Shown here: piece by piece, positions 1-9,385 of the stretch
How positions within the stretch are numbered: the first letter of the stretch is position 1
Layout: the number at the start of each line of letters is the position of its first letter
Assembly: GCA_015075325.1 (NCBI GenBank)
Contig: JABTUP010000002.1
Location: 124,001-188,000 of the forward strand
From: Flavobacteriales bacterium
Lineage (GTDB): Bacteria > Bacteroidota > Bacteroidia > Flavobacteriales_E > Vicingaceae
Reading direction: 5' to 3'
DNA length: 64,000 nucleotides
Made by a program: the position numbers and the translations under genes
The notes under the pieces: generated by a model
Told to the model about the DNA's origin: nothing
Seen by the model: only the letters and a program-made list of their open reading frames with translations
The model's database searches: none

Positions 1-3000
1 TATAGAGTGTTGGGTGATGAATGTTGAGTTTTGGGTTTCTTCATTGTGATTCATCAATCTTGCTGAGCTTAGGTTTATCATTTCAATAGTTTCTAAATCG
101 TTTCTTAAGCCTGCTCTTTTTAATATTGTTTTTGCAAATGATTTTTCGTAAGAATCATCTGTTGCATCAGCAAGTTCGGTAATTTTTTGAAGCAAAGTTG
201 CATTGGTTCTTAATTCTTCATCAAAATTAGCACTTTGCTCTAATGCTAATAAACTGCTGTATAATTTGATAAATGAGCCAAATGTTTTTTTGTTTGCTAC
301 CTTATCAAGCAATTCTTGTGCTTTATCAAATTTTCTAGCAGCAAGGTAAAATCTCATTTTTTTGTGAGGATTTGCCTCTTTTTCAATAATTGGCAGCATC
401 TCTTCAAAACGATTTTCTACATCTTCGCTTAATAAATAATGTTGCAATAAATTATTTTTTGCTTTTTCTTTTTGATTTTTAAAGTAGGCAATGGTTTCTT
501 TTTTCTCTTTAATTGCAGTGGTGTCGTTCGTATTCATTTGAGCTAATTCTTCTTCCAAATCTTCAATTACCACTTGATTGGCTTCCATTTCGCTCATTAA
601 ATTGGTTGAGCTGCCACCAAAACTCATGCTCGAACTTCCTCCGCCTGTATTTATCCTATCAGGACAACTTGTTGATGGGTTAAAATTATAGCTACCACAA
701 ATGGTTGGAAAGGTGTTTACATCGTTATAATGAGTTGCAATAGGGTAGTTTCTTGGGGCTAAATTGTAACCATTTGGTTGACTAAATTGGTAACTTATGT
801 GTTTAGTTAAATCAACATGCCAAAAATCGCCATATTGTGTGGTGTACGAAAACCTATTGTTAGATGGACTTGTCGCATTTAAACAAGTACCATGCGTTTG
901 ATTAATAGAACCACTTGAAATTAAGATATCATGGTCTCTACCATTGATATAGGTATTACATCTAAATTCTAAGCCTTTTGAACCAGAGCCAAACACTCCA
1001 TTTCCATTTACATCTACAGCTTGTGAGCCAATGTAAAACTTGTCAAAAGTATTTCTGTAAATTTCATTGTTTTCAGTTCCTGAGTTGAGCACATAAACTC
1101 CAACATAACCGTTTTGAGTCGTAGTATTGGTGTTGAAAGTGTTGTTTTCAACAGTGTATCCATCACAAGTGTTTAGGTATAATCCATAAGAACTACCCCA
1201 GTAGCTATCTGCTCCAACATTAACATAGTTTTGTATTATTTTTGCTAAATCAACTTCTTCTAAATAAATGCTTCTCCAATTGTTGTAAAAATTGGTATAA
1301 CTAACCTCTGTTGTTTTGGTTGATGTTGCAATCGATTCTATTCCTCTTAATAAGTTTATAAAGTTTCCTTTATCTGGATTTGTACAATTTACAACATTAC
1401 ATTTTTTGGTTACGGTTATTAAACAATTGTTGGCAGAGATACCCATACCTCTGTCAATATAAGGTATTGCAGCATAACTTGCAGTATTTTTAAAATCGCA
1501 ACCGTAAAAATTTACTCCTTGTACATCAAACAAGTGTGCCATAATAACTGTTGGTGTTAAGCTGGGTTTGTTTAATTGAGCACTGGTTTGAAATATACAA
1601 TTGTCAAATTTCGATTCATCGTTTATTGGTAAATTTAATATACTTCGATTCTCAAAACCAAAAAACACAGTTCCTCTATGGTTGTTTTTAAACGTGGTAT
1701 TGGTAGCTTGTATTACTCCCCCTCTTTTAAAAGTGTAATCTTCCCAAAATACGCCCGGTGTGCCGCTTTTTACCGTTGCAAAATTATGTGCTCCTAAATA
1801 CGAGTGTTCAATGGTAGAGCTGTTTGCAATAAACCGACCTGCATCGTACCACTGTTTGTTGGCAGATGGCCCATGAACTTCAATTCCGTTCCACATCGGC
1901 GAGTTTTCGCATTCGGTATTTACAGTAAATGTACAGCTATTAGCGGTAAATCTAGCTCCTTGTTCTATTACCAATTTGGCATCGGGAGCAAATTCAAATC
2001 GTAAGCCTGTAGCAGTTATATTTGCTCCTGTTTTAATAATTAGTTCGTCTTTTACCGTAATGGTATTAGTGTTCCCAAATGGGTTTGAGCTTGTTGTCCA
2101 GCTCTGTGTGCCGCTTTGTTCTTTGGGGTAGGTAGTGGTGCTGTATGTAGTGTTGGCAACACAACATTCGGTTGACACTTCGGTGTAGTATGCTGAATAA
2201 TCCATTCCATCTACTTGGTCGGGTAGAATATAAAGTTTCATATTTTCAGAATTTGTTGGATGACCTAACTGATTAAGATTATACAAAATAGATAATGCCG
2301 AATTATTCCAAATTAAGCCACTTCCGTCAACGCCTGGACTATTACTATTCCCAATAGTTGCTAATGAAGTGGTATTTGCTAAGTACAATTTACCATCTTT
2401 TCCCAATTCTATCTGTGAATTTTTAAATGCAGCTACTTGACTCTGCATGCTTGGATTATTTGTTAATGGTATAAAATTATTCGTTGCCACTTCATAAATT
2501 TTAAAAGGAAGAGGATTAATGTTATTAGGCACGTGTGTGATGTAGATGTAATTTCCATTTGGAGAAAATTCAATTCCCTTTATAGGAGAATCATTATTAA
2601 GATTATCACTAGGAAGACCAATTACATTGTAACTAGTTATATCGCCATTGTTGTCTATTTCGCCTACTAACAATACTATATCTTGGTATGCAGGGGCAGA
2701 AGGATAAGAACAGGCTATACGATAACCTGTTGGTGTTTTTATAAGCTCCATTTCTGAGCGTACTGCTCTATCAGCCGAAAAAGGTGCATTTGGTGTTAAT
2801 AAAACAAATTCATAATTATCATACGTAATACCAGACGAAGTAACTTTAAAACGAGCAATACATTGTTCACCCATTACATATAAAAAACGAGTATTGTCGC
2901 TTCTTAATTCACTTGTTGCCATTGAAATTTTTACTTGTGATTCGCCTTCAGCATTGAAATGAGGGGGAGAAGGAACTGCGTTACTTAAATCAAATACATT

Positions 3001-3588
3001 TGCATCAAATGCTGATTGATCGTATGGGGGTGGTAAGTTTAGGGGATTTAGGCTTATTAATGCTCCTTGGCTTCCAGTTTCAAAACTTTTTACCGACATA
3101 TCGACTATTGCGTATTCAACAATATTAGTCAAATGACCACCTTGACTCCAAATATTTCCAAATCTTGTTCCTATTATGTAATACCTTGTGCAACTGCCAG
3201 GCACAGGAATAATGGAAGTTTCTACATACCCTTGTAATCGATATCCTAAATTTGAATTTTTAGTCATCTCTCCAATAAAATAACCATCATAATCATAAAC
3301 AAAACCATCAACTACAAAAAACAATAAATCGCCATTGGCATCTTGCATCGCATTGTGGTTAAAATTTGAAATCTGCCCATCATACCCATCATAAGGATCA
3401 GTATTTGGGGTTATTGGAACACTAAATGGGTCAACTGTTGGCTTGGGTAGGGGGATGGGTGTTGATGGATTACCTCCAGGCCCTGTAAACTTAATGTAAT
3501 TCGGAGGTAAACTCCATATTGCATTTTGTTGAGCAATTAATGATGTGAAGATGAGTAGATGGGCTAATGTGAAGATAATTTTTTTCAT
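1..3588 (-). CDS. Large secreted surface protein, beta-helix-like (cut by left edge)
   Basis: The frame is open from an ATG at 3588 to the window edge, giving at least 1,196 residues. It begins with a signal peptide (MKKIIFTLAHLLIFTSLIAQ). Residues about 40-480 resemble a WD/YncE-like narrative region (repeated phrases on location, naming and values), followed by Ser/Thr/Asn-rich segments with the 'N-N-T-F', 'I-Y-R-N-T-F' pattern of a right-handed parallel beta-helix (about 500-980). After a Gly/Ser-rich linker (GGGSSSMSFGGSS) comes an alpha-helical, Glu/Lys-rich tail up to the edge. This architecture is usual for T9SS-exported adhesins; a sorting tail would lie outside the window. Substrate unknown. 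No frameshift was found in the lines I translated. Confidence 0.8.
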   Translation of the reverse strand, partial: MKKIIFTLAHLLIFTSLIAQQNAIWSLPPNYIKFTGPGGNPSTPIPLPKPTVDPFSVPITPNTDPYDGYDGQISNFNHNAMQDANGDLLFFVVDGFVYDYDGYFIGEMTKNSNLGYRLQGYVETSIIPVPGSCTRYYIIGTRFGNIWSQGGHLTNIVEYAIVDMSVKSFETGSQGALISLNPLNLPPPYDQSAFDANVFDLSNAVPSPPHFNAEGESQVKISMATSELRSDNTRFLYVMGEQCIARFKVTSSGITYDNYEFVLLTPNAPFSADRAVRSEMELIKTPTGYRIACSYPSAPAYQDIVLLVGEIDNNGDITSYNVIGLPSDNLNNDSPIKGIEFSPNGNYIYITHVPNNINPLPFKIYEVATNNFIPLTNNPSMQSQVAAFKNSQIELGKDGKLYLANTTSLATIGNSNSPGVDGSGLIWNNSALSILYNLNQLGHPTNSENMKLYILPDQVDGMDYSAYYTEVSTECCVANTTYSTTTYPKEQSGTQSWTTSSNPFGNTNTITVKDELIIKTGANITATGLRFEFAPDAKLVIEQGARFTANSCTFTVNTECENSPMWNGIEVHGPSANKQWYDAGRFIANSSTIEHSYLGAHNFATVKSGTPGVFWEDYTFKRGGVIQATNTTFKNNHRGTVFFGFENRSILNLPINDESKFDNCIFQTSAQLNKPSLTPTVIMAHLFDVQGVNFYGCDFKNTASYAAIPYIDRGMGISANNCLITVTKKCNVVNCTNPDKGNFINLLRGIESIATSTKTTEVSYTNFYNNWRSIYLEEVDLAKIIQNYVNVGADSYWGSSYGLYLNTCDGYTVENNTFNTNTTTQNGYVGVYVLNSGTENNEIYRNTFDKFYIGSQAVDVNGNGVFGSGSKGLEFRCNTYINGRDHDILISSGSINQTHGTCLNATSPSNNRFSYTTQYGDFWHVDLTKHISYQFSQPNGYNLAPRNYPIATHYNDVNTFPTICGSYNFNPSTSCPDRINTGGGSSSMSFGGSSTNLMSEMEANQVVIEDLEEELAQMNTNDTTAIKEKKETIAYFKNQKEKAKNNLLQHYLLSEDVENRFEEMLPIIEKEANPHKKMRFYLAARKFDKAQELLDKVANKKTFGSFIKLYSSLLALEQSANFDEELRTNATLLQKITELADATDDSYEKSFAKTILKRAGLRNDLETIEMINLSSARLMNHNEETQNSTFITQHSI

Positions 3589-3705
3589 GATATTGATTTT
3601 AGATGAATAAATTGAAATGCTCGACCAAAATACTTAAAAAAAAAAAAAACATGGGCAAATTTTTATTTTAAAAGTTATGAACAATTTTACAAAAATATTA
3701 TTTTT

Positions 3706-5781
3706 ATGTACTTTTACAAGATGAGTTTTTTTAAGCAAATTAGTGTGTGTGTATGTTTATTACAAGGGTTGTTCTCGTACGCTCAGCAATTGGTTTATTC
3801 TGATATTATTTACGGAGGCGTTACAGGAAATGGATGTAGCACAGCAAACGGTTCAGGAACAATTACATTTCCGATACAAATACCGCCCAACAGCACCATA
3901 AAAAAAGCTTACTTAATTGCTGCATGCGATAGTTTAGCTGATGATATTACCATCACTTTAAATGGAATTAGTTATTCTTTTAGCAACATCAGTATTTTTA
4001 CAAATGGATTTAATGCACTATTTAATCCATCTTACCCTATAAATAGACCTAATTCTAGTATGCATTTGTTGGATATTACTAATGATATGGATTCATCTAT
4101 AAATAATTATTCTTTATACACACCACCGCAGCCCAATGTATTTAAAGGAGCATACACTTTTTTTTATCTTTATATTGTTTACGAAAATTTATCATTACCT
4201 AAAATTAGTTGTAACTTATTTTTAAATACAAAAGATGTTGCTCCTTTAACATCCTATAATTTAAATAATTTATCTCCTTTAGTTACCAATAAACCTGTTG
4301 GGCTGGGAGTTGCTACAACTTATTTCTGCGACACCACACAAGATGGTTCTTATGTAAAAGTAAATTCAAATACCATTGGATTAATTGGGGGTGATGATTT
4401 AAATTCCAATTTATGGACGTGTGTGGGTACATGGGCTAACTTTGCACACTACAACGATAGTTTGTTTGGGTTGGATGATGATACTCCAGATAGCTTGATG
4501 ACAGGAACTGATGCTTTGGCTGATATAAAAAGTTATGTAAACAATGGAGATACTACTGTTAATGTAACTTTTACCTATCAATCGAATTTCAAACCTTTAA
4601 CCAACCCCATCCGAGCAGTTATGCTCTCCTACACCACCCCCTGCGACACCTTTACCACCACCGCCACCACCAATATAGACACCATTTGTGTAGGCGAGAA
4701 CGTACAATTAAACGCCACAGGCGGAGCAACGTATAGTTGGTTTAGTGCGTTTAGCACCTTTAACGATAGTACCTTGGCTAACCCTGTGGCTACGCTCACC
4801 CAAACCACTACGTATATTGTAACTATAAAAAACGATAGCGGTTGTGTAAAAACCGAGCATGTAAAAGTTTGGGTAAACCCTACTCCAAAACCAGATACTA
4901 TCGTGGTTACTCCGCAGCGGTGTGGCAGTGCTAATGGTAGCATTACTGTTGGCAACATACCACAAGGCTCGGCTCCTTTTACTTATGCACTTACCAATTT
5001 ACAAACGCTAGCAACCAGTAACCAGCAACTAGCAACTTTTAATAGCTTGTTAGCAGGAGATTATCTAATCAACATTACTGATTCAAACGGCTGTGTTTGG
5101 CAGAGCGATACGCTTGTTGTAGCAGAAATACACGATATTACAGCAAATTTTAACCTTTATACCTTGCCTTTGGTTTTTCCTACTCCTAACCCTTTGGGTA
5201 CTGCTCCGCTTACGGTTTATACACAAAACTCTAGCGTAAACGCTAATAGTTATGAGTGGACAATCAGTGGGCAGTCATCAATTGGCAGTTCGCAAGATAC
5301 TATTGCACAACATTCAACATTTAACATTTCTCACTCTTTTGAAAATGGTGGAACTTTTGAGGTTTGTTTGTTTGCGTACAACAACATTGTTACTTGTGGC
5401 GATACGGTTTGTAAAACCATTGTTATAGCTCCTGCTCCTGATAGTTTGGTATTAATAGTTCCAAATGTGTTTAGTCCGAATGCCGATGGCAGCAATGATA
5501 ATTTTGTATTGCAAGTGCAAAGTGCTCATTTGTTAGAAAAAATTGAAGTAGAAATTTTTAACCGTTGGGGGCAAACGGTTTCAAGTTCCGAGTTTGATGT
5601 TCAAAGTTTGGCAAGTGCGATGGTTAGCTCCCCTTCGGGGTTGGGGGCTTTCGTTATATGGGATGGCAGAACAACTTCAGGAAAAGAAGTGCCCGAAGGG
5701 ACTTATTTTTATGTGATTAATTACACCAAATTAACTGGCGAAACGGAAAGTTTGAAGGGAAGTGTTAGTTTGTTGAGGTAA
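3706..5781 (+). CDS. T9SS type B cargo protein with SprB-like repeat (gliding motility-associated C-terminal domain)
   Basis: A 691-residue exported protein. A hydrophobic signal segment ends at FSYAQ; translation may instead start at the second Met (3721). A DUF11/adhesin-like N-terminal half is followed by an Ig-like segment beginning about residue 310 (CDTFTTTATTNIDTICVGE), an SprB-type repeat about 400-470 (GSANGSITVGNIPQG... DSNGCVW) and a PKD-like segment. The last 100 residues are a type B sorting domain: PNVFSPNADGSNDNF, EIFNRWGQ, WDGRTTSGKEVPEGTYFYVI and a terminal GSVSLLR. Such proteins cross the outer membrane through T9SS and often need a PorP/SprF partner. Two short dispersed repeats are read in frame inside the gene (listed separately). 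The specific ligand is unknown. Confidence 0.85.
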   Translation: MYFYKMSFFKQISVCVCLLQGLFSYAQQLVYSDIIYGGVTGNGCSTANGSGTITFPIQIPPNSTIKKAYLIAACDSLADDITITLNGISYSFSNISIFTNGFNALFNPSYPINRPNSSMHLLDITNDMDSSINNYSLYTPPQPNVFKGAYTFFYLYIVYENLSLPKISCNLFLNTKDVAPLTSYNLNNLSPLVTNKPVGLGVATTYFCDTTQDGSYVKVNSNTIGLIGGDDLNSNLWTCVGTWANFAHYNDSLFGLDDDTPDSLMTGTDALADIKSYVNNGDTTVNVTFTYQSNFKPLTNPIRAVMLSYTTPCDTFTTTATTNIDTICVGENVQLNATGGATYSWFSAFSTFNDSTLANPVATLTQTTTYIVTIKNDSGCVKTEHVKVWVNPTPKPDTIVVTPQRCGSANGSITVGNIPQGSAPFTYALTNLQTLATSNQQLATFNSLLAGDYLINITDSNGCVWQSDTLVVAEIHDITANFNLYTLPLVFPTPNPLGTAPLTVYTQNSSVNANSYEWTISGQSSIGSSQDTIAQHSTFNISHSFENGGTFEVCLFAYNNIVTCGDTVCKTIVIAPAPDSLVLIVPNVFSPNADGSNDNFVLQVQSAHLLEKIEVEIFNRWGQTVSSSEFDVQSLASAMVSSPSGLGAFVIWDGRTTSGKEVPEGTYFYVINYTKLTGETESLKGSVSLLR
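5008..5037. repeat. Short CTAGCAAC/AGTAACC repeat inside a coding region
   Basis: Thirty bases made of CTAGCAACC, AGTAACC, AGCAACT and AGCAACT units lie in frame in the SprB-like repeat and encode the peptide LATSNQQLAT. The motif looks like a dispersed microsatellite rather than ordinary codon use, since the surrounding codons are not repetitive. The peptide sits at the loop where SprB repeats vary in length. Confidence 0.5.
5626..5649. repeat. Palindromic GC-rich repeat inside the type B sorting domain
   Basis: The run starts AGCTCCCC, has a CCCC-TTC-GGGG hairpin core (5630-5640), and ends TTGGGGGCT. It is much more GC-rich than the region and encodes SSPSGLGA between the NRWGQ motif and the WDGRTTSG motif of the sorting domain. 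It looks like an intergenic-type REP element captured in frame. Confidence 0.55.
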
Positions 5782-5793
5782 TTTAAAAGAAAA

Positions 5794-6462
5794 TCATTCT
5801 GCCTGAATTTCTTTTCCTGTAATAGTTCTTACAATTTCACCAAGATATATTTTTAATTTAACGATATAAACAGGAGAAGTAATTTTTTCCTCAATACCAT
5901 TATTTTTATACAAAACCAAACGATATCCTACTCCAGTTCCAATGCCAAACCAACGAATAATTTTATAATCAATTAGCATAGCTGGTTCATATGAAATTAT
6001 AGCAGAATATCTTGTTCTAACGGCTTTTTGTGTGGTTGGATTGAAATATTGATAATGTGCTCTTCCAATACCAATTTGAGACGACAAGTTAAATTCCCAT
6101 CGTTTTGATGAATGATAAACATACTCAAAATAAGGGGAAAAATAAATGTATTTTAGTTCAGCGTCAAATTTTCTTTCTTCCGATTGAATTACTGATTTTG
6201 CTGGAATAATTAATTGATTATAACCCAAACCCGTTTTAAAATTCCTGTTAAAACTAACTCCAATCTTAAACCCACTAGTTCTTATATCGGTTCCTCTAAT
6301 AAACGAAAATCGAGAATCAAATTTTACATCGAGTTGAGGAGTGGTGTTAAATGATTTTTTAAAATCATCCTCGAATGTTTTTACACTAGATTGTTGAGCA
6401 AATACATGCTGTGAAACTATTGTAGCAAGAATAAAACATCCTTTTCTAAAACAATCAAGCAT
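5794..6462 (-). CDS. Outer-membrane beta-barrel-like hypothetical protein
   Basis: A 222-residue protein with signal peptide MLDCFRKGCFILATIVSQ...VFAQ. The mature part alternates polar and aromatic residues in strands (for example SFNRNFKTGLGYNQL, YIYFSPYFEYVYH, WFGIGTGVGYRLVLY), which suggests an 8-10 strand outer-membrane barrel; it has no recognised catalytic motif. I chose the ATG at 6462 because it overlaps the upstream stop by 8 bases; an upstream start at 6504 would run 50 bases into the previous gene and put 14 odd residues before the signal peptide. It is probably the last gene of the SCO1 group, but may have nothing to do with respiration. Confidence 0.7.
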   Translation of the reverse strand: MLDCFRKGCFILATIVSQHVFAQQSSVKTFEDDFKKSFNTTPQLDVKFDSRFSFIRGTDIRTSGFKIGVSFNRNFKTGLGYNQLIIPAKSVIQSEERKFDAELKYIYFSPYFEYVYHSSKRWEFNLSSQIGIGRAHYQYFNPTTQKAVRTRYSAIISYEPAMLIDYKIIRWFGIGTGVGYRLVLYKNNGIEEKITSPVYIVKLKIYLGEIVRTITGKEIQAE

Positions 6463-6679
6463 TTGATTTGTTCTTCTTGTAGTGATTGTAAACAAGGTAT
6501 CCAATAAAAATTAAAAGCAGGTATGGAATTGCCATGAGGTATAAAATACCATTATTTACACCTTCAGCCATTGCAACATCGTTTTCAACAACAGCTTTAC
6601 ACATTGCACATTGAGAAAACAATTGCGAGGCAGATGAAAGAAATAAAATTAGTATTATAAAGATTTTTATACACTTCAT
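6455..6679 (-). CDS. Small membrane protein with CxxC motif
   Basis: A 74-residue protein: N-terminal signal or membrane segment (residues 1-22), then CAMCKAVVEND with a CxxC pair right after the predicted cleavage point, an Asn/Gly turn, and a second hydrophobic helix (about 45-65, LYLMAIPYLLLIFIGYLVY) with a Lys-rich cytoplasmic end. It lies 29 bases downstream of the SCO1 gene and overlaps the following gene by 8 bases. The exported cysteines beside a copper chaperone suggest a role in metal or thiol handling for the oxidase, which is inference only. Confidence 0.75.
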   Translation of the reverse strand: MKCIKIFIILILFLSSASQLFSQCAMCKAVVENDVAMAEGVNNGILYLMAIPYLLLIFIGYLVYNHYKKNKSNA

Positions 6680-6708
6680 AGTGCAAAGTTAAGCTCGATT
6701 ACTTTAGT

Positions 6709-7416
6709 TTAGTGTCGTTGTTCTATTTTATTTTTAGTTGAACCTTTTAATGGAACAACATCTTCTTTATATAAAATATCAATAGCATCAATGAGTTGTT
6801 CTTTTATTACTTTATGTGTAGTACCATCAAAATAACCTCTTATATGGGCATTTTTATCAACCAATATTAACATTCCCGAATGTAAAAAACCACCAGGAGC
6901 AATCGAATCTGGTTGAGCACTAACAAAAAAACCATTAAATGCGATATCGTAAATTTCTTCCTTTTTTCCTGTAACAAAATCCCAAGAGGTAGTATTTGCA
7001 TGAACTTTTTTAGCATAATCTGCCAAAACCTCTACTGAATCTTGCTCAGGATTAACAGTAATAGATAGAAATCTTAAATTTTTATTGTCTTTAAATTTGT
7101 TTTGGATATACCCCATATTAGTTGTCATTTTAGGGCAAATGGTTGGACATGTTGCAAAAAAGAAATCTGCCACATAAACATGACCTAACAAATCGTCTCG
7201 GGTTACTTTTTTACCATCTTGATTAATAAACTCAAAGTAAGGAATTTGATGATAGTTGGTATCATATTTACCATCACTATTCAACACCGCCTCTCTAGGT
7301 CCAATATACTCTAATTTAGTAAAGTTATGTTTTCCTGTATAAAGGAAAAGATACACTAATGATGGGAGTAATAAAATGCAAGTTAATATTATAATTTTTT
7401 TATATTTCTTATTCAT
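6709..7416 (-). CDS. SCO1/SenC family copper chaperone
   Basis: A 235-residue thioredoxin-fold protein anchored by one N-terminal helix (about 7-27). It carries the copper/thiol motif CPTICPKM (CxxxC) and the conserved histidine in LHSGMLILVD. SCO proteins deliver copper to, or reduce the cysteines of, the CuA site in oxidase subunit II, on the outer face of the cytoplasmic membrane. It follows the cytochrome oxidase genes by 73 bases, with a terminator hairpin in that gap, so it may be partly separately transcribed. Confidence 0.92.
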   Translation of the reverse strand: MNKKYKKIIILTCILLLPSLVYLFLYTGKHNFTKLEYIGPREAVLNSDGKYDTNYHQIPYFEFINQDGKKVTRDDLLGHVYVADFFFATCPTICPKMTTNMGYIQNKFKDNKNLRFLSITVNPEQDSVEVLADYAKKVHANTTSWDFVTGKKEEIYDIAFNGFFVSAQPDSIAPGGFLHSGMLILVDKNAHIRGYFDGTTHKVIKEQLIDAIDILYKEDVVPLKGSTKNKIEQRH

Positions 7417-7423
7417 GGTGTTC

Positions 7424-7462
7424 TAAAAAAATAAAAGACCACAAATTTACTTGTGATCTTTT
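7424..7462 (-). terminator. Terminator after the cytochrome oxidase operon
   Basis: On the minus strand AAAAGATCACAA pairs with TTGTGGTCTTTT (7433-7462; one G-U pair) around a 6-base loop, followed by a T-rich run (7424-7432). It lies between oxidase subunit IV and the SCO1 gene. Confidence 0.8.
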
Positions 7463-7489
7463 ACAAATACTATTAAATAAAATTGATTT

Positions 7490-7876
7490 TTAGTATAACC
7501 ATTTTTCCATCATGTCGGAATAAACTCCTTCAGTTAACACATGATAAGCAAGATAAAGTGCATACACAACAAAAGGTGCAATTATTACATTTTTTAAAAA
7601 AGTTGCTTCATGTTTTAAGTGCATATATTCTGATACTATATAAAAAGCTTTTAAAATAGTAAGAACTATAAATGTCATTTTTATAAAACCCCATGACAAA
7701 CCTAAATCTTTCCAGTAAATTCCAAGCAATACTTCTACAGATGTAATTGCAAGTAATACCCAAAAGATAATCCAAACTCTTTTTCTTATTTTTTTTCCAT
7801 CTTCTTCAGAATGATGAACAGCGTATTCGTATTTTTCTTCTGAGTGACTGTGTGATGTATGTTCTGAATGTCCCAT
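7490..7876 (-). CDS. Cytochrome c oxidase subunit IV family protein
   Basis: A 128-residue protein with three membrane helices (about 32-52, 63-83 and 95-115) in the pattern of the bacterial COX4-like (CtaF/CoxD) family, including HLKHEATFLKNVI between helices. The N-terminus is histidine-rich (MGHSEHTSHSHSEEK), which could bind metal. It is the last subunit gene of the oxidase operon, 21 bases after subunit III. Confidence 0.85.
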   Translation of the reverse strand: MGHSEHTSHSHSEEKYEYAVHHSEEDGKKIRKRVWIIFWVLLAITSVEVLLGIYWKDLGLSWGFIKMTFIVLTILKAFYIVSEYMHLKHEATFLKNVIIAPFVVYALYLAYHVLTEGVYSDMMEKWLY

Positions 7877-7897
7877 AATAATAAGTTTTTTAGTTTT

Positions 7898-8758
7898 TTA
7901 AATTAAATAGAAGAATGTAAATACAAATACCCAAACTAAATCAACAAAATGCCAATATAAACCCACTTTTTCTACCATTTCATAATGACCTCTTTTTTGG
8001 TAAGTGCCCATTATTACATTAAAGAATACGATAATATTTAAAATAACACCACTTAATACGTGAGTACCATGAAAACCAGTGATGAAAAAGAAGAAATCAG
8101 CAAACAATGGATGTCCATATTCATTATGAGTTAAATTTGCTCCTTTAATTTCTTTACCGTTAGCTAACATTTCTGTTAATTGATTTCCAGTTACCTGTAT
8201 ATATTCACCAGCTTCTTTCCAAGGCAACAACAAAGTTTGTTTCGATTCATCTGCCCATCTAGCAATAATTCCTTTCGTCATTTCTACTGAGCCATCAGGA
8301 AGCGTAAAAGAGCCTTTTCCTAACTCAATTGCTCCTAGTTCTGTTCCATGAATAAAATGAGCCCATTCCCAAGCTTGAGAACCCAAGAAAATTGCTCCAC
8401 CAATAATGGTTAAAAGCATCCAAAGTGTAACACCCTTTTTATCCATACGATGTCCGGCTTCAACAGCTAAAACCATTGTTACAGAACTCATGATAAGAAT
8501 GAAGGTCATTAAAGCAACATACAATAATGGGTGATTACCATGCATAAAAGGAAAATGTGTAAAAACATTTTCGGCAGAAGGCCAAATTGCACCATAATAA
8601 TGACGATAAAACCCATAAGAAGCTAAAAACCCTGTAAAAGATAATGCATCTGATACAAGAAAGAACCACATCATTAGTTTTCCGTAGCCTACTGCAAATG
8701 GAGATTTATTATCGCCTGCCCAAGCGGCTTTTTTATCTATTGAAACTGAATTTGACAT
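7898..8758 (-). CDS. Cytochrome c oxidase subunit III
   Basis: A 286-residue heme-copper oxidase subunit III. Membrane helices lie before and after a hydrophilic insert (about residues 130-205). C-terminal family signatures are present: FFFFITGFHGTHVLSG and YWHFVDLVWVFVFTFFYLI. Subunit III stabilises proton uptake by subunit I and binds lipid. It is one of two adjacent subunit III-like genes (the other at 8779-9375); this one is the canonical copy because it keeps the full HGTHV and HFVDLVW motifs. Confidence 0.92.
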   Translation of the reverse strand: MSNSVSIDKKAAWAGDNKSPFAVGYGKLMMWFFLVSDALSFTGFLASYGFYRHYYGAIWPSAENVFTHFPFMHGNHPLLYVALMTFILIMSSVTMVLAVEAGHRMDKKGVTLWMLLTIIGGAIFLGSQAWEWAHFIHGTELGAIELGKGSFTLPDGSVEMTKGIIARWADESKQTLLLPWKEAGEYIQVTGNQLTEMLANGKEIKGANLTHNEYGHPLFADFFFFITGFHGTHVLSGVILNIIVFFNVIMGTYQKRGHYEMVEKVGLYWHFVDLVWVFVFTFFYLI

Positions 8759-8778
8759 AATATATAATTATTAATAAA

Positions 8779-9375
8779 CTAAGCAATATATTTTAAAAAT
8801 AGGAAAAGATAAATCCATAATCCTCCTAAAAAGTGCCAATAAATTACACTTAATTCGACTCCCAATGTATTTTGAGAACTGTATTTTTCTAGAAATGATT
8901 TTGAACCTACAATTATTAAGGAAATAATACCTGCAAGTAAATGCAATACATGAAAAACAGTAATTAAATAAATAAATGAACTTGCACTTGTACTTTTAGA
9001 GCCTGTAGCAAAAACACCATTTTGGTATAATTCTTTCCAACCCAAATACTGACTTAAAACAAATCCTAAACCAAGTAAAAGTGTAATAATAACACTCCAT
9101 TTAAGTTGTGATGTTTTGTTGTTTTTTATCGCTATTAATCCATAGTGAAAACTTAAGCTACTTAGTATTATTATGATTGTGCTAATTGTAAATGAAATAG
9201 GCAAATTAATATTTAACCAATTTGATGATGCTCCTTTACTAACAATAACAGCACTTGTCCAACCACCAAAAAACATAACAATACTCACTATACCAATCCA
9301 TAACAATGGTTTAGCAGTTTTTTTTCTTATTTCATCTTTACTCAAGATGTTGTCTTGTAGAGTAATTGTTGTCAT
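8779..9375 (-). CDS. Second subunit III-like oxidase protein
   Basis: A 198-residue, five-helix membrane protein of the COX3 family. Family features are HVLHLLAGIISL and YWHFLGGLWIYLFLFLKYI, a shorter version of the HGTHV and HFVDLVW motifs. It lacks the hydrophilic insert of its neighbour and lies 10 bases after subunit I and 20 bases before subunit III. Paired III-like genes occur in other Bacteroidota oxidase operons. Confidence 0.88.
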   Translation of the reverse strand: MTTITLQDNILSKDEIRKKTAKPLLWIGIVSIVMFFGGWTSAVIVSKGASSNWLNINLPISFTISTIIIILSSLSFHYGLIAIKNNKTSQLKWSVIITLLLGLGFVLSQYLGWKELYQNGVFATGSKSTSASSFIYLITVFHVLHLLAGIISLIIVGSKSFLEKYSSQNTLGVELSVIYWHFLGGLWIYLFLFLKYIA

Positions 9376-9385
9376 TTAAATTTTA

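Noticed and set aside
3636-3649. Run of 14 A upstream of the left-edge gene as a phase-variable tract
   Set aside because: It lies in a non-coding AT-rich gap between divergent genes and does not space promoter elements that I can see; homopolymer length is also unreliable.
4629-4965. Two antisense frames of 85 and 109 codons under the T9SS cargo gene
   Set aside because: They lie wholly within a clear sense gene with low-complexity codons (ACC/CAC runs), have no promoter or family, and are shadows.
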